DNA of 11,527 nucleotides from Bathymodiolus azoricus thioautotrophic gill symbiont (GTDB taxonomy: Bacteria > Pseudomonadota > Gammaproteobacteria > PS1 > Pseudothioglobaceae), in the NCBI RefSeq assembly GCF_001298715.1, contig NZ_CDSC02000085.1, positions 1-11,527 on the forward strand, written 5' to 3'. Below are positions 7,315 through 11,527 of this stretch, in pieces. The position numbers and the translations under genes are program-made. The notes below the pieces were generated by a model that saw only the letters and a list, made by a program, of their open reading frames with translations, was not told the DNA's origin and made no database searches. Positions within the stretch are counted from its first letter, which is position 1, and each line of letters opens with the position of its first letter.

Positions 7315-9213
7315 TTACCCAATCATGGTTAGATAATTTTCTTCAGTTAATACTTCTACATCGAATTTTTCTGCAGCTTCAATTTTCTTTTGCCCTACAT
7401 TTTCGCCAATTACCAAATAATCGGTTTTAGCGCTTACACTAACCACCACTTGTATACCAATAGATTTAGCATTCTTTTTCATTTCACTCCTTGAACCACT
7501 CATTTTGCCAGTAAAAACAATTTTTTTGCCAGCCAGCATGTGGGTAAATTCTACCCCCTCATTTTGCAAAGGGGTGGTTTCTAAATTAAAGCCGTGTTGA
7601 CTTAATAAGCTAAACTCATTTTTAACATCTTGTAGTCCTGTTACAACAGCCTGCGCTGTTAATTCGGCGAAGCCTTCAATGTTGGCTATTTTTTCTAAAC
7701 TCAATGCAAAAATATCACTCAACAAACAAGACCTAAGTAAGTTTTCACAATTCCCCATGCCTAATCTAGTAATACCAAAGGCTGCTAAGAAACGCCAATC
7801 TTCAATTTGCTCAGTGATTGATTTATGACGCTCAGCAATCAAATTTTCGCTGGTTTTATTGCCAAAACCCATCTTGGTTAAATCGCTATGAGCCAGCGTA
7901 TAAATCTCTGAAATTTTACGAACATCATTTTTATAAAGTTTTTTAATTGTGGCGGCGCCAAATCCATCATTATTACCCAATATTTTAAAAAAATATTCCA
8001 TTTTTCCAATGACCTGCGCTGGACATTCGCTATGATTTACACATATTAAGAAATCAGACTCCCATTGTAATGTTTTGTCACAACTTGGACACACAGTTGG
8101 AATATTAGGCTCTGTGGGTTTTAAAACTTTGTTGATTTTAGGAATGACCAAACCAGAACGCGTCAATTCAATCACACTATCAGTACCTAAACCTTGCTCT
8201 TTTACTAAGCCGTAATGATGCGCGCTAGCACGGTTAATAGTTGCACCACTTAACAGTGTAGGCTCTAATTCTGCCACAGGTGTAATCTTACCTGTACGAC
8301 CCACTTGCGGGGTAACAGATAAAACTTTAACTTGTGCTTTATCTTTATTTTCTTTAAAAGCAATTTGCCAACGGTGGAATTTTCTATTCGCGCCCATGTG
8401 CGTTTTTAAATCATCGTTTGTTATTTCAAACACCACACCATCCACATCAAAATCTACTTCGCTAAGTGCATCCTGAACAACCATATCAAATTGGGTTTTC
8501 AAATCATCCATATTACCCAACCAATGTGGCAATTGGTTAAAAGGTACAAATAATGCCGCTTTGTTTTTTATCGCTTGCTCGGCTTTTTCATCTAAAGCCT
8601 TTTCCTTGATTAGACTGGCTTGAAAATTGCGTGGATATTCAAAATCTGCAGATAAATATTGTTCAAAATAACTTTTTTGAACCACAATCTCACCTGCACC
8701 TTGCCCGCGATCAGCACCCTTATAGACTTGTAATCCTCTATCAAACACACGACTAATATCGCTACCTTTTTTGCCATCGCCACGCGTATAAAGGCGTATG
8801 CCATCGTCATAACCAGCAAAACCATCCAACTTAGGTGTGGCTTTAATTTGAATAGTGCGAATATCAAAATCAATTTCAATAGCGGATTTTTTGATGCGCT
8901 CCAACCATTTATCAACTTCTTCTTGAGAATAGGCTTTATCAATAGAGAGCATTATCTCTGGTAGTAAAACCTTGTCAGTAGAAAATCCCGTACCTTCTGG
9001 CTCTATTGCTTGTAATAATGGATGCGCTGGTAGTCTTTTTTTGAGCGCTGGCAGATAAACAAAATCGTAATCTTTATCGCTGACCATTGGATTGCCATCA
9101 CGATAAGCAGTATTGAGTGCGATGCAAAAGTCAGCTAACTGTTGGTCGCTTAATTCATCTACCAGTATTTCTTGGCGGACAATTTTATCTCTAATGGCTG
9201 GTGCTAACGCCAC
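7315..9213 (-). CDS. ligA: NAD-dependent DNA ligase, divergent LigA type
   Basis: Seals nicks in DNA using NAD+. Domain order follows LigA. An Ia-like NMN-binding region has Y37, D46, Y49 and D50. The adenylation domain has KLDG with the AMP-accepting lysine K128, TRGDG (143-147), DGVV (258-261) and K287. An OB fold contains QVGRTGKITPVAELEP (303-318). A zinc finger uses C375, C378, C391 and C397, followed by a helix-hairpin-helix region and a C-terminal BRCT domain (about 553-632). It is 632 aa against 671 in E. coli, with most of the loss in the adenylation/OB part. Several positions differ from the canonical enzyme in my recalled alignment: E113 to T126, R208 absent, R277 to L250, K290 to E263. 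The start is GTG, 6 nt after the bamC stop, with no strong ribosome binding site, so coupling to bamC is likely. It may be the main ligase of a drifting genome or a specialised paralogue. Confidence 0.88.
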   Translation of the reverse strand: MALAPAIRDKIVRQEILVDELSDQQLADFCIALNTAYRDGNPMVSDKDYDFVYLPALKKRLPAHPLLQAIEPEGTGFSTDKVLLPEIMLSIDKAYSQEEVDKWLERIKKSAIEIDFDIRTIQIKATPKLDGFAGYDDGIRLYTRGDGKKGSDISRVFDRGLQVYKGADRGQGAGEIVVQKSYFEQYLSADFEYPRNFQASLIKEKALDEKAEQAIKNKAALFVPFNQLPHWLGNMDDLKTQFDMVVQDALSEVDFDVDGVVFEITNDDLKTHMGANRKFHRWQIAFKENKDKAQVKVLSVTPQVGRTGKITPVAELEPTLLSGATINRASAHHYGLVKEQGLGTDSVIELTRSGLVIPKINKVLKPTEPNIPTVCPSCDKTLQWESDFLICVNHSECPAQVIGKMEYFFKILGNNDGFGAATIKKLYKNDVRKISEIYTLAHSDLTKMGFGNKTSENLIAERHKSITEQIEDWRFLAAFGITRLGMGNCENLLRSCLLSDIFALSLEKIANIEGFAELTAQAVVTGLQDVKNEFSLLSQHGFNLETTPLQNEGVEFTHMLAGKKIVFTGKMSGSRSEMKKNAKSIGIQVVVSVSAKTDYLVIGENVGQKKIEAAEKFDVEVLTEENYLTMIG

Positions 9214-9219
9214 CTGCGA

Positions 9220-10353
9220 TTATTGAAATTGTTTAGCGATATTGCTTAAGAGTTCATAACCAAAGTCAATGGTTTCTTGTTTATTTTGTTCAGATAAATC
9301 ATTGAAAGTTACCTCAGCTGCATTACTGCTAATTTGCCTAACAATGATTTGATAGGACTCTTTAATTGCATTATCACCAAAAATGCTTGAAAGAATGCCT
9401 TTGTCTTTTTCCTTGGCAACATTCACATAGAAACTACCTTCTTTTATGTCTTTATCTTCAACATCAATATTCAACTCATCAAGTGCCCAGCCAACATTTT
9501 CCCAAGTTTCATGTTTGCTCAAAGCAAATTTAAGTTTTGCATAACCGCCTATGCCTTTCACTATCTCTACTTTTGTTATTTGATTTCCTTTAACATCAAT
9601 AATTTGCTCCCTTGCAATTGTATGATCGCTACCAAGATAAACCATAAAGCGATAAAGCATTTCAGTTTCTAGCGATTGATCCTTAGGGCGAGCCTGCCAA
9701 ATGGTGTTTTCATCTTCACCGCCTGCTTTGGTGATGACTTCCTCCATTGAGTTCAAAGTGAAATGGACTTCAGTTTTTCTGCCACCATCTACAGGTTCAA
9801 TTCTGACTCTGTATTTATCAATAATTGCCAATGAGTACCTGGCCTTCATGGCTTTTTTCAGCATTGAACGAATTAAACCCACTGATTGGTCAGGGATTTC
9901 AGGGTGATTTTCTAAAAAATCAGTTTCCATAACGCCAATTTTCTTATCACTTCTCTTGATGGCAAAACCATGTGATTTAAAGAAACTTTTTGCCAAACTC
10001 CATACTGCATCTACTTTTTTATCAACCACTATCCAGCGAATTTGACCCAATCTTTCAACTTTAACTTTTACAGAGCCAGCAACACTCGCTGCCTTTTTAT
10101 TAGCAACATCATCTTTAGAAAAACCAATGGTATCTTCTTGAATATTTGCAACATACTCACTTAGCTTAAAGGCTTCTTGTGAGTCAGGCTTGGTTAAGTC
10201 AGGCGGAATCTCTAAAGAAGTCACTGTTTTATTTGCATAGTATTGAATATTTCTTTCACCAAGACTGCTTTTTGCTTTTTTTGCTTTTTCGCCAAACGAG
10301 AAACAACTTGCTAAAGAAAATGCAAGTAGTGTAATTGTTATTTTTTTTATCAT
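9220..10353 (-). CDS. bamC: outer membrane assembly lipoprotein BamC
   Basis: Lipoprotein of the BAM complex, which inserts beta-barrel proteins into the outer membrane. The first 17 residues form a lipoprotein signal with lipobox LASC, so C17 becomes the lipidated N-terminus. The unstructured N-terminal region carries the BamC hallmark IPPDLTKPDS (49-58), which in E. coli contacts BamD. Two helix-grip domains follow: about 106-205, with RWIVVD (106-111) and IGVMETDF (139-146), and about 270-376. At 377 aa it is modestly longer than E. coli BamC (344 aa). The start is set by the ribosome binding site TAGGAG (10361-10366), 7 nt upstream and inside the end of dapA. The ATG overlaps the dapA stop codon by one base. 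dapA-bamC adjacency is the same as in E. coli, where bamC was once called dapX/nlpB. Confidence 0.92.
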   Translation of the reverse strand: MIKKITITLLAFSLASCFSFGEKAKKAKSSLGERNIQYYANKTVTSLEIPPDLTKPDSQEAFKLSEYVANIQEDTIGFSKDDVANKKAASVAGSVKVKVERLGQIRWIVVDKKVDAVWSLAKSFFKSHGFAIKRSDKKIGVMETDFLENHPEIPDQSVGLIRSMLKKAMKARYSLAIIDKYRVRIEPVDGGRKTEVHFTLNSMEEVITKAGGEDENTIWQARPKDQSLETEMLYRFMVYLGSDHTIAREQIIDVKGNQITKVEIVKGIGGYAKLKFALSKHETWENVGWALDELNIDVEDKDIKEGSFYVNVAKEKDKGILSSIFGDNAIKESYQIIVRQISSNAAEVTFNDLSEQNKQETIDFGYELLSNIAKQFQ

Positions 10354-11243
10354 TATATAACTCCTAAATTAGATAAATCTTGCTCCAATACCATTTGATA
10401 TTGAGGTGATAATTTTGTTAATGGCAAACGAATTCCACTGTCACATTTGCCCATTTTATACATCGCCCACTTAACAGGAATTGGGTTTGATTCAGTAAAT
10501 AAATGCTGATGTAAATTATATAAGTTTGCGTCAATAGTTTCGGCTAATTTTCTATCTTTATTAAAAGCCGCTTGATAAGCATTAGATACCTCTGCTGGCG
10601 CTACATTTGCGCTCACTGAGATACCGCCATGACCGCCCATTAAAATAAACTCGACCGCTGTGGCGTCATCACCACTATACAATAAGAAATTTTCTGGGCA
10701 ACCATCAATCAGTTCTTGTGCAACTGATAATTGACCTGTTGCATCCTTGATGCCGATAATATTGCTAATCGCTGATAGGCGAATTGCCGTTTCTGGCAAC
10801 AAATCTACAGCAGTTCTACCCGGAACATTATATAAAATTTGGTCAATATCAACTGCCTCAGCAATAGCCTTATAATGCTGATACAGCCCTTCTTGTGTTG
10901 GTTTATTGTAATAAGGCGTGACTAAAAGTGCAGCATTTGCACCTAAGGCTTTGGCGGCTTGCGTTAACTCAATCGCCTCAGAAGTAGAATTAGCGCCTGT
11001 ACCTGCAATAATAGCAATGCGTCCTTTGGCAAACTCAATGGTTTTTTGCATCACTTCAATATGTTCATCTTGATTAAGTGTTGCACTCTCTCCCGTTGTT
11101 CCCATAGAAATAATGGCTTTAGTGTTGCTCTTAATATGAAACTCAACCAAATTTGCAAGTGCGTCAAAATCCACCGAGCCATCTTCAAGCATCGGAGTGA
11201 TTAGAGCGACCATAGCGCCTGTTAAAGGGTGTTCAATACGCAT
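10353..11243 (-). CDS. dapA: 4-hydroxy-tetrahydrodipicolinate synthase
   Basis: Cytoplasmic TIM-barrel aldolase condensing pyruvate with aspartate semialdehyde, the first committed step to lysine and meso-diaminopimelate for peptidoglycan. It is 296 aa, close to E. coli DapA (292 aa). Visible catalytic residues are T49 and T50 in GTTGE (48-52), Y112 in PYYNKP (110-115), Y138 and R143 in LYNVPGRT (137-144), and the Schiff-base lysine K166 in IGIKDATG (163-170). These sit at a constant +5 offset from E. coli T44, T45, Y107, Y133, R138 and K161. The chosen ATG lies 6 residues before the point where E. coli DapA begins. The next in-frame ATG (residue 11) would cut into the first barrel strand. 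No ribosome binding site precedes the start. It is the first gene of the dapA-bamC-ligA operon. Confidence 0.96.
   Translation of the reverse strand: MRIEHPLTGAMVALITPMLEDGSVDFDALANLVEFHIKSNTKAIISMGTTGESATLNQDEHIEVMQKTIEFAKGRIAIIAGTGANSTSEAIELTQAAKALGANAALLVTPYYNKPTQEGLYQHYKAIAEAVDIDQILYNVPGRTAVDLLPETAIRLSAISNIIGIKDATGQLSVAQELIDGCPENFLLYSGDDATAVEFILMGGHGGISVSANVAPAEVSNAYQAAFNKDRKLAETIDANLYNLHQHLFTESNPIPVKWAMYKMGKCDSGIRLPLTKLSPQYQMVLEQDLSNLGVI
10361..10366 (-). promoter_or_regulatory. ribosome binding site of bamC within dapA
   Basis: TAGGAG on the - strand lies 7 nt before the bamC ATG and inside the last codons of dapA. It fixes the bamC start and shows that bamC can be initiated independently within the shared mRNA, in contrast to dapA and ligA, which lack a clear site. 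Confidence 0.75.
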
Positions 11244-11249
11244 TGTAGT

Positions 11250-11255
11250 ATTATA
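11250..11255 (-). promoter_or_regulatory. possible -10 element of a leaderless dapA promoter
   Basis: On the - strand a perfect TATAAT is followed by six bases and then the dapA ATG, so transcription starting at the usual distance would begin at the A of the start codon. No ribosome binding site is present, which fits a leaderless mRNA. Against it, the -35 position falls inside the adjacent palindrome and shows no TTGACA-like hexamer, there is no extended TG motif, and the region is AT-rich enough for a chance TATAAT. Confidence 0.35.
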
Positions 11256-11259
11256 TATA

Positions 11260-11289
11260 AAAAACCCACTAAATATTTAGTGGGTTTTT
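11260..11289. terminator. bidirectional intrinsic terminator (perfect 30-nt palindrome)
   Basis: The core ACCCACTAAATATTTAGTGGGT (11264-11285) extends by four A/T pairs on each side into a perfect 30-nt palindrome. As RNA it folds to a 13-bp stem with an ATAT loop on either strand, with T runs following in both directions. On the - strand it would stop transcription coming from the right, 16 bp before dapA. On the + strand no gene ends here. Confidence 0.75.
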
Positions 11290-11527
11290 GCTTTAATTCC
11301 TAAATTTAAATTCTGAGTGCAAATTTTTTGTTGGTTAATAATACCTGATTTAAACACCATTTTTGGTGTTTTATAATTCGGGCTCCTCTTGCTAGAGCTA
11401 AAAAAAGTAAATGATACTTATGGCATCTTGCTCTCTTTTAGAAGTAAAAGTTTCACTTAGGGCTTGAGTGGGCGTTTTTGAAAATAAGATCTTTACAATG
11501 TATAGTTATTTACATCTACACCACCCC
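11290..11527. other. non-coding right end, no gene recognised
   Basis: These 238 bases carry no plausible reading frame on either strand and no tRNA T-loop or other RNA gene that I recognise. They hold the inverted repeat at 11352-11371 and a + strand TATAAT (11372-11377) without a good -35. The region probably contains regulatory sequence, or the end of a gene or RNA, lying to the right of the window. Confidence 0.5.
11352..11371. repeat. inverted repeat AAACACCA-TTTT-TGGTGTTT
   Basis: A perfect 8-bp inverted repeat with a 4-base centre. As RNA it forms a small hairpin; on the + strand it is followed by only a short T stretch before TATAATTCG, so it is a poor terminator. As DNA it could be a dimer-binding operator. 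The CACCA/TGGTG halves recall NtrC sites but the centre is one base too long and the outer bases differ. Confidence 0.5.

Noticed and set aside
7312..7330. Missing C-terminal part of NasA continued in another frame after the stop (frameshift or sequencing error)
   Set aside because: The bases right after the stop are the conserved BRCT end of ligA on the other strand, leaving no room for the remainder of NasA in any frame.
11352..11371. NtrC binding site reading of the CACCA/TGGTG inverted repeat
   Set aside because: The NtrC consensus has a 3-base centre and GC flanks (TGCACCA-N3-TGGTGCA). Here the centre is 4 bases and the flanks are AA/TT.
11244..11410. Lysine riboswitch upstream of dapA, suggested by AGAGGAGC on the - strand
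   Set aside because: Only this short piece resembles the L-box. The other conserved blocks and the multi-helix core are absent.

Overview
The window is AT-rich, gene-dense, and carries two convergent gene blocks. The gene content points to a gammaproteobacterium with a compact genome. dapA followed directly by the outer-membrane lipoprotein gene bamC is the gammaproteobacterial order, and the low GC with near-zero gaps would fit the SUP05/Thioglobus/bivalve thiotrophic symbiont group. That lineage is an inference from style, not from a search.

Left block, + strand (1-7314): a complete-looking nitrate assimilation operon. A sigma70-type promoter (18-47) precedes a leader of about 210 nt. The leader holds two short hairpins with hexanucleotide loops, each with A at loop position 1 and G at position 4. 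A strong intrinsic terminator (174-222) follows, just before nirB. This matches the arrangement used by ANTAR-domain antiterminators (NasR/NasT) in other nitrate assimilation operons. The genes are nirB (nitrite to ammonium), a NarK-family nitrate/nitrite transporter, a membrane-anchored PP2C phosphatase/Ser-Thr kinase fusion, and nasA (nitrate to nitrite). The kinase and nasA overlap by 4 nt. NasA is only 484 aa, with the metal-binding cysteines kept but several blocks and most of the C-terminal domain missing. No nirD is present in the window.

Right block, - strand (11243-7315): dapA, bamC and a LigA-type NAD-dependent DNA ligase, read as one tight operon (1-nt overlap, then a 6-nt gap). 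The ligase is unusual: several nucleotide-contacting residues of the adenylation domain appear substituted. dapA has no Shine-Dalgarno sequence. A perfect TATAAT lies 6 nt before its ATG, and a 30-nt perfect palindrome (bidirectional terminator) lies directly upstream, so dapA may be made from a leaderless mRNA.

The two blocks meet tail to tail at 7314/7315 with no bases between the stop codons and no visible terminator. The right end (11290-11527) has no convincing gene, only a small inverted repeat.

The most interesting items are the leader RNA, the contracted NasA, the phosphatase-kinase of unknown target inside the operon, and the divergent DNA ligase.
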